A DNA stretch of 64,000 bases, taken from positions 496,001 to 560,000 of the forward strand of contig CAVTFQ010000003.1 of assembly GCA_963734055.1 (NCBI GenBank), written 5' to 3'. This DNA comes from CAIWHR01 sp963734055 (GTDB lineage: Bacteria; Pseudomonadota; Gammaproteobacteria; Burkholderiales; Casimicrobiaceae). The notes below the pieces were generated by a model. It did not search any database and had not been told where the DNA came from. It saw only the letters and a list, made by a program, of their open reading frames with translations. This document shows, one piece after another, positions 16,433 through 24,999 of the stretch. How positions within the stretch are numbered: position 1 is the first letter of the stretch; every line of letters begins with the position of its first letter. The position numbers and the translations under genes are program-made.

Positions 16433-17242
16433 CTACCCCCGCTGCCCGACGAGCTGCTTGAGCGCGGTGGGGTCGAGCAGCTTGACCGCGCGACCCTGCA
16501 CCTGGATCAGGCCCTCTTCCTGGAAACGCGAGAAGAGGCGGCTCACGGTTTCGAGCTTGAGCCCGAGGTAGCTGCCGATCTCCTCGCGCGTCATCCGCAG
16601 CACGTACTCGGTCGACGAGTAGCCGCGACGCTTGTAGCGGTCGGCGAGGGAGAGCAGGAAGACGGCAAGGCGCTCCTCGGCGCGCATGCTGCCGAGCAGC
16701 AGCATGACATTCTGGTCGCGCGAGATCTCCCGCGACAGGAGCTTGTGCAGGTTGTGCTGGAGCGGCGGCACGGCGCGGGCCATTTCCTCGATCCGCTCGA
16801 ACGGGAGCACGCAGACGTCGGTGTCCTCGAGCGCGATCGCCTGGCAACCGTGACGATCCGTGCCGATGCCGTCGAGCCCGATGATGTCGCCGAGCATGTG
16901 GTAGCCCGAGACCTGCTCGCGGCCGTCCTCGGCCAGCACCGTCGTCTTGAGCGAGCCGATGCGGATCGCGTACAGCGCGGTGAAGGGCTCGCCCGCGCGG
17001 TAGAGCGTGTCGCCCTTGCGGAGCTTGATGCGGTTGCCGAGGAGCGCGTCGATCTGCTTCAGATCCTCGGTCTCGAGTCCCATGGGCAGGCACAACTCGC
17101 GCATGCTGCACGTCGAGCAGTGGACCTTGAGGTCCCGGAGCGAAATGACCGACGCCGACCCGCCCTGGCCGGTCGGGCGCGAAGAAAGCGGCGCGGCGGG
17201 ATGGGGGTCGGCGGGTGCCAAGGACTTCGCGGGAAAGGTCAT
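16433..17242 (-). CDS. fnr: FNR-type oxygen-sensing transcription regulator
   Basis: A 269-residue Crp/Fnr protein. The [4Fe-4S] ligands align with E. coli FNR C20, C23, C29 and C122: C42, C45, C51 (CSTCSMRELC) and C144 (DVCVLPF), with the same 93-residue gap. The cyclic-nucleotide-type barrel is in the middle and the helix-turn-helix at the end (EEIGSYLGLKLETVSRLF). The Glu, Ser and Arg in ETVSR are those that read TTGAT half-sites. The ATG at 17242 gives normal length; an in-frame extension upstream to 17374 looks non-conserved. Predicted targets in this window are ccoN, usp and the nitronate monooxygenase gene. Confidence 0.95.
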   Translation of the reverse strand: MTFPAKSLAPADPHPAAPLSSRPTGQGGSASVISLRDLKVHCSTCSMRELCLPMGLETEDLKQIDALLGNRIKLRKGDTLYRAGEPFTALYAIRIGSLKTTVLAEDGREQVSGYHMLGDIIGLDGIGTDRHGCQAIALEDTDVCVLPFERIEEMARAVPPLQHNLHKLLSREISRDQNVMLLLGSMRAEERLAVFLLSLADRYKRRGYSSTEYVLRMTREEIGSYLGLKLETVSRLFSRFQEEGLIQVQGRAVKLLDPTALKQLVGQRG

Positions 17243-17374
17243 GCTTTCGGTGCGGTCGCCGCGGTGCGGCAAACGAGCGCAGTCTAATGCCAAATCGGTA
17301 CGTTGGCCATAAGCTTCTTCGGTTCGGGTGCGTGTCATCCCCTTGCCGATGAGGCCCGCGGCATATTGTCGCAC

Positions 17375-18115
17375 ATGGATTCGCTATCGCTTTCCGCGCT
17401 GACCGGGGCGCTGCTCGCGGGCCTTCTGGGCGGCGCCCACTGTGTCGCGATGTGCGGGGGCTTCGTTGCAGCCTTGTCGGGTGCGGCTATGCCCGCATCC
17501 GGCGAGGGGGCACCTCTGTTGTCGGTTCGGGCGCTCGCGCGACGCCAGTTGCCGTACAACCTGGGGCGGATCACGACCTACGCGGCGCTGGGCGCGCTCG
17601 TGGGCGGCGTCGGGGGCGCGGCGCTCGGCACCGACGAGTGGCCCACCGTCCAGCGTGTGCTCTACGTCATTGCCAATCTCTTCCTCCTGGCGCTCGCGTT
17701 TGCGATCGCCGGTCGCGGCCTCACCGGCGAGTGGCTCCAACGCATCGGCGCCACGGTGTTCTCGCGCGTCGTTCCCGCCGTGCGGCCGCTCGTCGGGCGA
17801 AATACGGCATCGGCGCGCTTCACGCTTGGCACGATCTGGGGGCTCGTCCCGTGCGGGCTCGTCTACAGCGTGCTGCCGATCGCGCTCTTCGCCGGAAACG
17901 CGCCGGCAGGAGCGCTCGTCATGCTCGCCTTCGGATTGGGGACGCTGCCGAACCTGCTTGCCGCGGGGTGGCTCGTCACCGGCGCGCGATCCTGGCTCGA
18001 CGCGCGAGTCCTTCGCTATGGAGCCGCGACGCTGCTCGCCGGGTTCGCGGCGCTCGGCCTCTGGCGGGCGCTGTCGGGAGCGCTCCCTTCGGGTCACGGC
18101 GCGTTCTGCTTCTGA
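17375..18115 (+). CDS. TauE/SafE-like (DsbD_2) membrane protein near cco genes
   Basis: A 246-residue polytopic membrane protein with about six helices. It contains GGAHCVAMCGGF near residue 22 and WGLVPCGLVYS near residue 160, paired Cys motifs typical of the DsbD transmembrane / UreH-like branch of TauE/SafE-annotated proteins. Members are commonly found beside cbb3 genes and are suspected to move metal or reducing power, but function is unproven. It is divergent from fnr; the 132-bp gap would hold both promoters. The ATG at 17375 excludes a poorly conserved upstream extension. Confidence 0.82.
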   Translation: MDSLSLSALTGALLAGLLGGAHCVAMCGGFVAALSGAAMPASGEGAPLLSVRALARRQLPYNLGRITTYAALGALVGGVGGAALGTDEWPTVQRVLYVIANLFLLALAFAIAGRGLTGEWLQRIGATVFSRVVPAVRPLVGRNTASARFTLGTIWGLVPCGLVYSVLPIALFAGNAPAGALVMLAFGLGTLPNLLAAGWLVTGARSWLDARVLRYGAATLLAGFAALGLWRALSGALPSGHGAFCF

Positions 18116-18151
18116 AGCGCGAGCGCCCGCAGTGCCGACTACAATCGGCGC

Positions 18152-19297
18152 ATGACGGACATGAGCGCTCTCGCCGATCCGCGCGAATTTCCTCGATCCG
18201 CGGTCGCGGCCGCCGCCCGCCTCCATGCGCACGCCCGCGATGCCCTCGCGGCGGCGACGCGGCAGGAAACCGATGCGCTGGACCGCGCGATCCGCAGCGC
18301 GCTCGCGGCGATGCTTGCGGGCGACGGCGAGGAGATCGCCGCGCTCTTCGCGACCGCGCCGGCGGTCGACGTTGCGCGCCACCTTTGGCGCCAGCTCGAC
18401 GCCGCGTGGCGCGAAAGTGACGGCGACGGATCGCTGGTGTTCGAGGTGTTCGCGATTCCCGTCGTCGTCGTGATCGCAGGCGGGGACGCGGGCGGGGTGC
18501 ATCATCCGGGCCTTCTCGCCGACCCGGCTCGCTTGGGCGCGATCCTGCGCGAGCACGGCGCGCCCGGCGGCAGCGAAACCTTCTCGCTGTCGCCCGCGCT
18601 CGTCGGCGCCGACGCGATCGACCTCGCGCGCCTGCCCGGGCTCTTCGGCTGGCGGCGTCTTCCGGCGTCGCCCGCGGACACCCCGTCGCTGCCGCGCGCG
18701 CTGTTGCCCGCGCCCATGACGCCGCGCGGATCCGATGAAAGCGCGTACCTGCGATTCGTCGTCGGGACGACGATCGCCCGCGCAGGCATCGATCATCTTT
18801 CCGATCCGAAGGTCGGGCGGTGGGGGCTGCCCTTCACGAAGGAACTGTCGCGGCAACTCGCGGTGCCCGGCGCATCGGTGCTGGCACTGCCGCGCGCGCC
18901 CCAGCGTCCGCTCCCCGCACTCGCCGTCGGGCGCGCCGCGCAGCGCGAGGTGTCGGCGCAGCTCTTCGCGAGCAATGCGATCAGGAAGCTCCGCGCAGCC
19001 GCGGGCGAGCCGACGGCCGTGATCAGCGCGCATCGCGCGCCGGGCGCACCCGGCGGCGGCGAGTTGCGACTGTCGTTGTCCGCGCCGTTCGCCCCGCGTG
19101 AAGCCGAGGGCTTTCGCTGCCCGCTCTACCCGATCGACCGGGTGGTCGACGTGGCGACGATGCTCGCGGACCTTCTGGCCGACTGCCGCGTTGCCGACGT
19201 CCGCATCGCGCCCGGCGTGCACCCGGACCGCGATCCTGCGACCCGTCGGATGCTGCTGTTCAAGCCGGACACGCTGCCGGTATCGCCTATGCGCTGA
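18152..19297 (+). CDS. Conserved hypothetical protein
   Basis: A 381-residue soluble protein with no signal peptide or membrane helix. No family is recognised. The composition is Ala/Leu/Arg-rich with a regular helical start (residues 15-75), an FEVFAIPVVVVIAGG strand-like segment near residue 98, and a C-terminal domain from about residue 250. The length, good codon use throughout and 36-bp spacing after the TauE-like gene support a real gene. A TACAAT -10-like hexamer lies just upstream of the ATG, so it may have its own promoter. Confidence 0.7.
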   Translation: MTDMSALADPREFPRSAVAAAARLHAHARDALAAATRQETDALDRAIRSALAAMLAGDGEEIAALFATAPAVDVARHLWRQLDAAWRESDGDGSLVFEVFAIPVVVVIAGGDAGGVHHPGLLADPARLGAILREHGAPGGSETFSLSPALVGADAIDLARLPGLFGWRRLPASPADTPSLPRALLPAPMTPRGSDESAYLRFVVGTTIARAGIDHLSDPKVGRWGLPFTKELSRQLAVPGASVLALPRAPQRPLPALAVGRAAQREVSAQLFASNAIRKLRAAAGEPTAVISAHRAPGAPGGGELRLSLSAPFAPREAEGFRCPLYPIDRVVDVATMLADLLADCRVADVRIAPGVHPDRDPATRRMLLFKPDTLPVSPMR

Positions 19298-19313
19298 GGC
19301 GTGCCCGCCGCGG

Positions 19314-20042
19314 TCACCTCCGGCGGAGGATGCACACCGACTGGCCGACAGGGCCGAGCGTCGCCCGGCGCTCGAAGGTGGGGCCGTTGGGAAAGACGAC
19401 CGCATGCGGGAGCTCGACGTGCGCCTCGTCGCCGGCGTGGAATTTCTCGATCGTCACGGGCAGGTGCGCCGCCCACGCCTCGATCGCGTCCCGGGAGTGG
19501 AAGGCGATGGCGGGCGCCGCTTCCGCCCGCTCGGGATCGAGTGCCCTCTCGAAGTACTGCCAGTGCCGGTCGACGGCGAACTCGAGAAACGTGAACACGA
19601 TGCGCCCCCCGGGCCGCGCGACCCGCGCGGCCTCCGCGAGGTAGCGATACGAGTCCGTGGCGGGCAGGTGCGTGAACACGGAGAAGAAGCAGACGAAGTC
19701 GGCGGCGGCGTCCTGCTCCGGAATGACGACGTCGCGGACGGTCTCGAAGCGCCAATCGGGGCGTCCCGCGAGTTCCCGCGCGTGATCGACCAGGTCGGGC
19801 ACGACATCGGTGCCGAGGTAGCGTCCGGTGAGATACGAGGCAAGATGCTTCGCGAGCCGCCCGGCGCCGCAGCCGACGTCGACCAGGTCGTGCGACGCCA
19901 GGAGTCCGTTCTGCACGAGGAACGCGCGCAGGATCACGCCGACGGGATCGAAATAGCGCCCGATGGCCGCTTCGAGCGCGCGGTCGGCGCCCTGCTCGCG
20001 CTTGAGGCGCTCGACGAAAGCGGGGTAGCTCAAGGGCGGCAT
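19314..20042 (-). CDS. Class I SAM-dependent methyltransferase
   Basis: A 242-residue Rossmann-fold methyltransferase. Motif I is LVDVGCGAGRLAKHL (near residues 53-67), the acidic end of strand beta2 is GTDVVPDLVDHA, and motif post-II/III is ADFVCFFSVFTHLP followed by RVARPGGRIVFTFLEF. The substrate is unknown. The arrangement suggests a small-molecule or lipid methyltransferase rather than an RNA one. It is convergent with the hypothetical gene at 18152 (16-bp gap). The ATG at 20042 gives a complete N-terminal helix. Confidence 0.85.
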   Translation of the reverse strand: MPPLSYPAFVERLKREQGADRALEAAIGRYFDPVGVILRAFLVQNGLLASHDLVDVGCGAGRLAKHLASYLTGRYLGTDVVPDLVDHARELAGRPDWRFETVRDVVIPEQDAAADFVCFFSVFTHLPATDSYRYLAEAARVARPGGRIVFTFLEFAVDRHWQYFERALDPERAEAAPAIAFHSRDAIEAWAAHLPVTIEKFHAGDEAHVELPHAVVFPNGPTFERRATLGPVGQSVCILRRR

Positions 20043-20068
20043 CGCCCCGCCAGAATAGCAGAGCGTCG

Positions 20069-20860
20069 CTACGCGATCGCCGGGAACGCGTCGCGCGCGG
20101 CCTCGCGCCGCCGGACGCGGCCGACGCCGCTGATGTCCTGCGTCACTTTCGGATCGCCGAGGTACTCGACGCTGCCCGCACCCGAGATCGCGACCTTGAG
20201 CGTCTTGGCGACGTTCACGAGTACCTTTCCTGCGCCGCTCACCGCGACGCGTGCGCTGTCGCTCGCGAGTTCCGCCGCGCGGTAGTCGCCCGCACCGGAG
20301 ATCGCGATCCGCTGCTCGAGCGCGCGACCGGCCACTTCGGCCTTCACGGCGCCCGATGCCCCGAGCGCGAGCTCGTTCACGTCGAGCCCCGCGATGTGCA
20401 GCGTCGCCTCGCCCGACACCGAGACCGCGAGCTTGTCCGCCTTCCAGCCATCGGCCCTGAGCTTGACCGCGCCGGACACGTCGACGTGATCGAGGTCGCG
20501 GAAGGTGACGGTGGCTCGGACCGGCCGCGGGCCGCCGCCGAACAGGAACGAGAAGAATCCGCGCGAAGTCGCGCTGTCCACGTGCAGGATGCCGTCGCGC
20601 ACCTCGACCCGAACGCGGTCACGCTGCTTGGCGGAAGTCTCGTAGCGCACCGATTCCGCGGCGCCCTGGACCAGCGTCACCTCGGCGATCCCGTCCACCG
20701 CGAGCTTCGTGAACGGCGGCAGCGAACGCTCCTCGGTCACGATCTCGCCGCCCAGTCCGATGCTGTGGCTCCGGAATCCGCGGTCCAGCACGTACCACGC
20801 CGCCGCGACCGCGGCCGCGATCGCAAACAGGATGACGAGGGGCAGGATGAGGCGCTTCAT
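20069..20860 (-). CDS. DUF2807 (head GIN domain) protein
   Basis: A 263-residue protein with an N-terminal hydrophobic segment (residues 4-24) acting as signal or anchor. It is followed by a long series of beta-helix-like repeats with recurring SGAG/SGAV/SGEA turns (VDVSGAVKL, VSVSGEATL, IAISGAGDY, VAVSGAGKV, VAISGAGSV). This is the DUF2807 pattern of envelope proteins of unknown function. The extracytoplasmic location is inferred. It lies between the methyltransferase and the gamma-carbonic anhydrase gene on the same strand. Confidence 0.85.
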   Translation of the reverse strand: MKRLILPLVILFAIAAAVAAAWYVLDRGFRSHSIGLGGEIVTEERSLPPFTKLAVDGIAEVTLVQGAAESVRYETSAKQRDRVRVEVRDGILHVDSATSRGFFSFLFGGGPRPVRATVTFRDLDHVDVSGAVKLRADGWKADKLAVSVSGEATLHIAGLDVNELALGASGAVKAEVAGRALEQRIAISGAGDYRAAELASDSARVAVSGAGKVLVNVAKTLKVAISGAGSVEYLGDPKVTQDISGVGRVRRREAARDAFPAIA

Positions 20861-20938
20861 CGCGATGCTCGGGACCCGGTGCCCGTTGGATGCGGGAAGG
20901 ACCGCGGCCGGATTCAGGTCCTCGGACGCCAGCCGGAC

Positions 20939-21502
20939 TCAGCCCCGATCCTCGGGGACGAGTTCGCCGCGGTACCGGCGGGCCTTGCGGACGTAGACGT
21001 CGACCCCTTCCCGGATGCGGGCGACCTCGTCGTCCGTCACCTCGCGCACGACGCGCGCCGGACTGCCGACGACGAGCGACCGGTCGGGGATCGTCCGGCC
21101 CTCGGGGATCAGCGCGCCGGCGCCGACGATGCACTCGCGGCCGACGACGGCGCCGTTCAGGACGATCGCCTGGATGCCGACGAGCGACCCGGCGCCGATC
21201 GTGCAGCCGTGCAGCATCACCTGGTGCCCGATCGTCACGCCGGGGCCGATCGCAAGCGGATACCCGGGGTCGGTGTGCAGCACCGAGCCGTCCTGCACGT
21301 TCGATCGTGCGCCGATCGTGATCGGCTCGTTGTCGCCGCGAACCACCGCCCCGAACCAGACCGACGATTCGGGCTCGAGCACGACCGAGCCGACGACGGC
21401 GGCCGTCGGTGCGACGAAGTGACCCTCGCCACGCAGCACGACGCGGTGGTCGCCGATCGCGTAGACGGTCACGGGAGGCAGCTTGTCATCGAGCGCAGGC
21501 AT
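20939..21502 (-). CDS. Gamma-carbonic anhydrase family protein (left-handed beta-helix)
   Basis: A 187-residue hexapeptide-repeat protein of the YrdA/CaiE/PaaY type. The three zinc-binding histidines are present as His76 (VLHTD), His93 and His98 (IGHQVMLHGC). The turns of the beta-helix run from about residue 30 to 150 and a C-terminal helix follows. It may hydrate CO2 or act as an acyltransferase-like protein; many family members have no proven activity. It is followed 2 bp upstream in the genome by the DUF3047 gene on the same strand, so they likely form an operon. Confidence 0.88.
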   Translation of the reverse strand: MPALDDKLPPVTVYAIGDHRVVLRGEGHFVAPTAAVVGSVVLEPESSVWFGAVVRGDNEPITIGARSNVQDGSVLHTDPGYPLAIGPGVTIGHQVMLHGCTIGAGSLVGIQAIVLNGAVVGRECIVGAGALIPEGRTIPDRSLVVGSPARVVREVTDDEVARIREGVDVYVRKARRYRGELVPEDRG

Positions 21503-21504
21503 CG

Positions 21505-22245
21505 TCAGGGTGCCACGAAACGGATGTCGCCGTACCAGCCGTCGGCCGACTCCCCGGTGTTGTCGGTATCGGTGAGCACGCCGACCCCGATCATCCGGCC
21601 GGGCTCCTCGCCGAAGGCGCGCCGGAAGTCGTCGAAGGCGTTGCGGTGGACCGTCTGCCAGGCCCCGACGCCGACGGCCCCGGCGGTCGCGACGATCATC
21701 CGGACGCGCCCCGTGTTCGGGTTCGCAATCACCGTGCCGACCGGGACCTTGCCGGACCAGATGTACATGAGTGTCGCATAAGGGACCTCCCGGCCGGCGA
21801 TCCTGTCGCCCAGGCTCAGCGCCGCCCGATCGCGGAACGAGAGCTTCGAGCGGTCGCCGTCGAACTCAAGGATAACCCGCACGGGCGAATCCTCCCTGGC
21901 CGCGATTTCGTTGTCCTGCTCGTCGATGAGCCGGGCGATCTTCCAGCGCCATTCGATGACCGGCGCCGCGCGGAGGTCGAAGTTCGTGTCGTGGCGGAGC
22001 GAGCTCGCCGCGGCGTCGGCGCGCGCGTGCAGCACGATCGTCCCCTGATCGTCGACGAGCGCGTACCGGGTTGGCTTCTTGCCCGGCGCGATCCTGAACG
22101 GTTCCCAGGGCGCCGGCAGCGCGGTCCCCGCCTTGCCGGTGGAGAAAGGGGACACAAGCGGCGCCGCTTCGATTGAGGTCTGTCCTGCGGACTCCGGCGC
22201 GGCGGCGACGGCCGCGGCGGCGACCAGCGCAACGCAGGCTCGCAT
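21505..22245 (-). CDS. DUF3047 family secreted protein
   Basis: A 246-residue protein with a short Ala-rich signal peptide (residues 1-22). The mature part carries WRWKIARLIDEQDNE, VRVILEFDGDR and YIWSGKVPVGTVI, the conserved blocks of DUF3047, periplasmic proteins of unknown role with a jelly-roll-like composition. The ATG at 22245 gives the signal peptide. It is divergent from ppa across an 89-bp gap and leads the minus-strand group with the gamma-carbonic anhydrase. Confidence 0.82.
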   Translation of the reverse strand: MRACVALVAAAAVAAAPESAGQTSIEAAPLVSPFSTGKAGTALPAPWEPFRIAPGKKPTRYALVDDQGTIVLHARADAAASSLRHDTNFDLRAAPVIEWRWKIARLIDEQDNEIAAREDSPVRVILEFDGDRSKLSFRDRAALSLGDRIAGREVPYATLMYIWSGKVPVGTVIANPNTGRVRMIVATAGAVGVGAWQTVHRNAFDDFRRAFGEEPGRMIGVGVLTDTDNTGESADGWYGDIRFVAP

Positions 22246-22300
22246 GGGGGCGTACGGGAACGGCTCCGGGGCAGCGCCATGATAGCGCGCCGGGCGCCGC

Positions 22301-22306
22301 TATAAT
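22301..22306 (+). promoter_or_regulatory. -10 hexamer of ppa
   Basis: A perfect TATAAT lies 28 bp upstream of the ppa ATG. No convincing -35 is seen 16-18 bp upstream. The placement suggests a leader of about 20 nt. Confidence 0.5.
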
Positions 22307-22334
22307 CGGGCGTGTCCCTCCCGTCCGTTCCCGC

Positions 22335-22874
22335 ATGAACCTCGATCGCGTGCCCGCCGGCCGGGACGTTCCGAACGACTGCAACGTGATCGTCGAGATC
22401 CCCATGCGGGCGGATCCGATCAAGTACGAAGTCGACAAAGAGACGGGAGCCGTCTTCGTCGATCGGTTCATGGCGACGGCGATGCACTATCCGTGCAACT
22501 ACGGCTATATCCCGCGGACGCTGGCGGACGACGGCGACCCTGCCGACGTGCTGGTGCTGTCGCCGATGCCGCTCATCACCGGCGTCGTCGTCCGCTGCCG
22601 GCCGATCGGAATGCTGAAGATGGACGACGAACACGGCGGCGACGCCAAGATTCTCGCGGTGCCCGTCGACGAGCTGTCGTCGCTCTACCGCAACATCCAG
22701 TCCCCGCGCGACCTCCCGGAGCTGACGACGCGCCAGATCGCGCACTTCTTCGAGCACTACAAGGACCTGGAGCCCGGCAAGTGGGTGCGAATATCGACCT
22801 GGGTCGGTGCCGAGGAAGCGAAGCGCGAGATCGTGGAGAGCGTCGCCCGATTCGAGCAGACGGTCGCGCGCTGA
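22335..22874 (+). CDS. ppa: Inorganic pyrophosphatase, family I
   Basis: A 179-residue soluble pyrophosphatase; E. coli Ppa is 176 residues. It hydrolyses PPi to phosphate, pulling biosynthetic reactions forward. The family signature is present as DDGDPADVLVL with the catalytic Asp cluster. Other conserved parts are EIPMRADPIKYEVDKETG, RFMATAMHYPCNYGYIP and HFFEHYKDLEPGKWV. The ATG at 22335 is supported by the upstream TATAAT. It is convergent with the RDD gene after 8 bp. Confidence 0.96.
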   Translation: MNLDRVPAGRDVPNDCNVIVEIPMRADPIKYEVDKETGAVFVDRFMATAMHYPCNYGYIPRTLADDGDPADVLVLSPMPLITGVVVRCRPIGMLKMDDEHGGDAKILAVPVDELSSLYRNIQSPRDLPELTTRQIAHFFEHYKDLEPGKWVRISTWVGAEEAKREIVESVARFEQTVAR

Positions 22875-22882
22875 CGCGGAGC

Positions 22883-23431
22883 CTAATCGTCGCGAACGAT
22901 GCGGGTTCCCGCAAGCCGGTCGTGCAGGAATCGACGGTCCGGGTCGACGAACGCCCATAGAAAGTTGAACGCGACGAGCCACAGCGCGTGCGTGCCCTGG
23001 CCCCATGGGCGCAGCGTGATGAAGACCGCGAGCGCGAGCGCGGGCCCGACCCACGCGGCCAGGTAGCGGACGAGCGCCCTGCGCGGGCCGACCGCGCCCC
23101 CGCCGACGGGCACGAGGCGCAGGCCCCAGGTCTTCATCGGCAGCGTCCGCCGCCCCCCGCTCCAGCTCGCGACGTAATACGCGGCACCCGCGCCGAACAC
23201 GAGCGCGAACGACAGCACGCGCGCGGGGAGATCCGGAACGCGCAGTGCGGATCCGTCCGGCGCGGCCGGCCGCGAGAGCGGAATCGTGAGGAAGCCGACC
23301 ACGAGGACCAGCGCGGCGTAGAGCAGGAACTCGTAAGCGAGCGCGGCGAGACGCCGCGGCAACGGGGCTTCGGGCACGAGGTCGTCCGGCGACCGGCCCT
23401 CGCTCGGGCCGGCCGGCGCGGGCGAGCTCAC
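22883..23431 (-). CDS. RDD-family membrane protein
   Basis: A 182-residue membrane protein with about four helices and the RDD domain: the LPRRLAALAYEFLLYAAL first helix carries the Arg, and the Asp-bearing parts are FVDPDRRFLHDRLAGTRIV at the C-terminus. The function of RDD proteins is largely unknown; some export ions. The start is GTG at 23431, 8 bp after the DUF3106 stop. It closes a sigma factor - DUF3619 - DUF3106 - RDD operon. Confidence 0.85.
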   Translation of the reverse strand: MSSPAPAGPSEGRSPDDLVPEAPLPRRLAALAYEFLLYAALVLVVGFLTIPLSRPAAPDGSALRVPDLPARVLSFALVFGAGAAYYVASWSGGRRTLPMKTWGLRLVPVGGGAVGPRRALVRYLAAWVGPALALAVFITLRPWGQGTHALWLVAFNFLWAFVDPDRRFLHDRLAGTRIVRDD

Positions 23432-23438
23432 GCGCCCG

Positions 23439-24008
23439 TCACCGCTGCGCGGGCGCCGGGTACGGGGCCGCGGGCCCGACCGGCGTGGGTTGCGGAGCCG
23501 GTGGCGCGCGCTGCGGCGGGGGCGCGAGCGTCGGTGCCGGCCGCACGCGAGTGCCACCGGGCGCGGCCGAGGGGGGCGGCGCCGGCTTCGCCGCCAACTC
23601 GCGCCGGGTCTCAGGCGGCAAGGTCTGGTACTGCTCCCATTTCTGCCGCACGTCCTGCTTCCGGTCCGGCGGCAGCTGCTTCATCGATTTGTACTGCTCG
23701 CGCGCCGCGGCGCGCTGCTCCGGCGTGAGCTGCACCCACGCGCCCATTTGCCGCTCGAGGCGCTGCTGCTCGTGGACCGTCATCTGGGGATAGCGTTGCG
23801 CGAGGCTGCGCCACTTCTGCTTGCGCTGGGCGTCGAGCTTGTCCCATTCGGGGGCGATCGGCGCCAGGATCTGGCGTTCCCGCGGCGGGAGGTCGGCCCA
23901 CGCCGGCGAGCGCGCCAGCGGCTGACCGAGGGCGCTCGCCACGGGAGCGGCCGCGAGCGCGAGCGTGAAAACCAGAATCAGTTCTCGTCGGACACGTGCT
24001 TCAGCCAA
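23439..24008 (-). CDS. DUF3106 secreted protein
   Basis: A protein of about 189 residues with a signal peptide (LILVFTLALAAAPVASA). It has a charged helical region rich in Gln/Arg (PEWDKLDAQRKQKWRSLAQRY, QLTPEQRAAAREQY) typical of DUF3106, and a Pro/Ala tail from about residue 145. The start is uncertain: no ATG or GTG exists in the right place. TTG at 24008 with a GGGG stretch upstream is the best choice, overlapping the DUF3619 gene by 31 bp. Its place in the sigma-factor operon suggests envelope-stress links, by context only. Confidence 0.8.
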   Translation of the reverse strand: MAEARVRRELILVFTLALAAAPVASALGQPLARSPAWADLPPRERQILAPIAPEWDKLDAQRKQKWRSLAQRYPQMTVHEQQRLERQMGAWVQLTPEQRAAAREQYKSMKQLPPDRKQDVRQKWEQYQTLPPETRRELAAKPAPPPSAAPGGTRVRPAPTLAPPPQRAPPAPQPTPVGPAAPYPAPAQR

Positions 24009-24379
24009 TTCTGGAATCCCCGGTCCAGGTACGCGTCGATCGGCAGGTCGGAGGACAGGATCGCGGCGTCCGTTTCCTCGATGTCCCGCAGCTGTTGGTA
24101 GGCCTGCCACTGCTGATAGCCGAAAAGTGCGCCGAGCGCGACGAGAATGCCCAGAACCACGCCGGTGCCGAGTCGGGAGCGGGAGTTGCCGCCGGCTTCG
24201 CCCTGGCCCGCGCCGGCGAGCGCGAGCTCGGAACGCGCCTCCCGCTGTGGATCGGCCAGGCGGGCGAGCGCCGCCTGCCTCGCGAGCTGGAGCTTGTAGA
24301 CGGTGCCGGCCCTCAGCTCTCCCGCGCCGCGGTCCAGGTAAGTGGTTATTTTCTTGGCGAAATCGCGTTCGTCGATCAT
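23978..24379 (-). CDS. DUF3619 family membrane protein, putative anti-sigma partner
   Basis: A 133-residue protein: a cytoplasmic N-terminal part (MIDERDFAKKITTYLDRG) with helices, one transmembrane helix near residues 71-90 (TGVVLGILVALGALFGYQQW) and a periplasmic tail. The single-span topology and the ATGA overlap with the sigma-factor gene fit an anti-sigma factor, though DUF3619 itself has no assigned role. The stop codon lies inside the DUF3106 gene. Confidence 0.85.
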   Translation of the reverse strand: MIDERDFAKKITTYLDRGAGELRAGTVYKLQLARQAALARLADPQREARSELALAGAGQGEAGGNSRSRLGTGVVLGILVALGALFGYQQWQAYQQLRDIEETDAAILSSDLPIDAYLDRGFQNWLKHVSDEN

Positions 24380-24999
24380 GGCGCAATCCCCTTGGCCTTG
24401 AGCAGCGAGGCCAGCGCGGCGACGGCGCGCGAGCAATGGGTCTTCACGCTGCCTTCCGAACAGCCCATCGCGGCGGCCGTCTCTGCGACGTCCAGTTCTT
24501 CCCAGTAACGCAAGAGAAAGGCTTCCCGTTGACGTCCGGGCAGTCGCGCCAACGCCTCCTCGATCAGCCGCACAACCTGCACTTGCTCGAGCTGCTCCGC
24601 GGGATCTGCCGCCAGGTTCGAGTCCGATTTCGCCGGCAGTGTTTCCAGCGGATCGAAATCTTCGTCCTTTTCGTCGCCTTTCCCCAGCGCGGAGAGCACG
24701 GTTGTCCACGTCGAGCGCACCTTCTGGCGGCGGAAGTGGTCGTGGATCGTGTTCTGCAGGATCCGCTGGAAGAGCATTGGCAGCTCGGCCACCGGCTTTT
24801 GCGCATATTTCTCGGTCAGCTTGAGCATCGCATCCTGCACGACATCGAGCGCCGCGGCCTCGTCGCGGACGGCGAACATCGCGTGCTTGAACGCCCGGCG
24901 TTCGACTTCCGCGAGAAACGCCGATAGTTCTTGGGTGGAGGCCAGTGGCGGGTCCGTCTCGGTCGCTGCAGCGCCGATTATAGGGCGGGGTCCTCGCAT
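24376..24999 (-). CDS. RNA polymerase sigma factor, ECF (RpoE-like) type
   Basis: A sigma-70 family protein of about 190-207 residues. Region 2 is seen as AALDVVQDAMLKLTEKYAQK with FQRILQNTIHDHFRRQKV, and region 4 as LARLPGRQREAFLLRYWEELDVAETAAAMGC followed by SEGSVKTHCSRAVAAL. The ATG at 24999 is the first usable start, but a perfect TATAAT lies inside the putative coding start (24977-24982). The homologous region appears to begin near ASTQELSAFL, where only a CTG (24945) is available. So the true start may be CTG. It heads the DUF3619-DUF3106-RDD operon and is divergent from ilvBHC. Confidence 0.9.
   Translation of the reverse strand: MRGPRPIIGAAATETDPPLASTQELSAFLAEVERRAFKHAMFAVRDEAAALDVVQDAMLKLTEKYAQKPVAELPMLFQRILQNTIHDHFRRQKVRSTWTTVLSALGKGDEKDEDFDPLETLPAKSDSNLAADPAEQLEQVQVVRLIEEALARLPGRQREAFLLRYWEELDVAETAAAMGCSEGSVKTHCSRAVAALASLLKAKGIAP
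24977..24982 (-). promoter_or_regulatory. TATAAT -10-like hexamer at the sigma-factor gene
   Basis: On the minus strand the sequence CCTATAATCGG carries a perfect -10 hexamer. It is downstream of the ATG at 24999 but upstream of the conserved coding region, so either the hexamer is chance or translation starts later. No good -35 is found at normal spacing. Confidence 0.4.
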
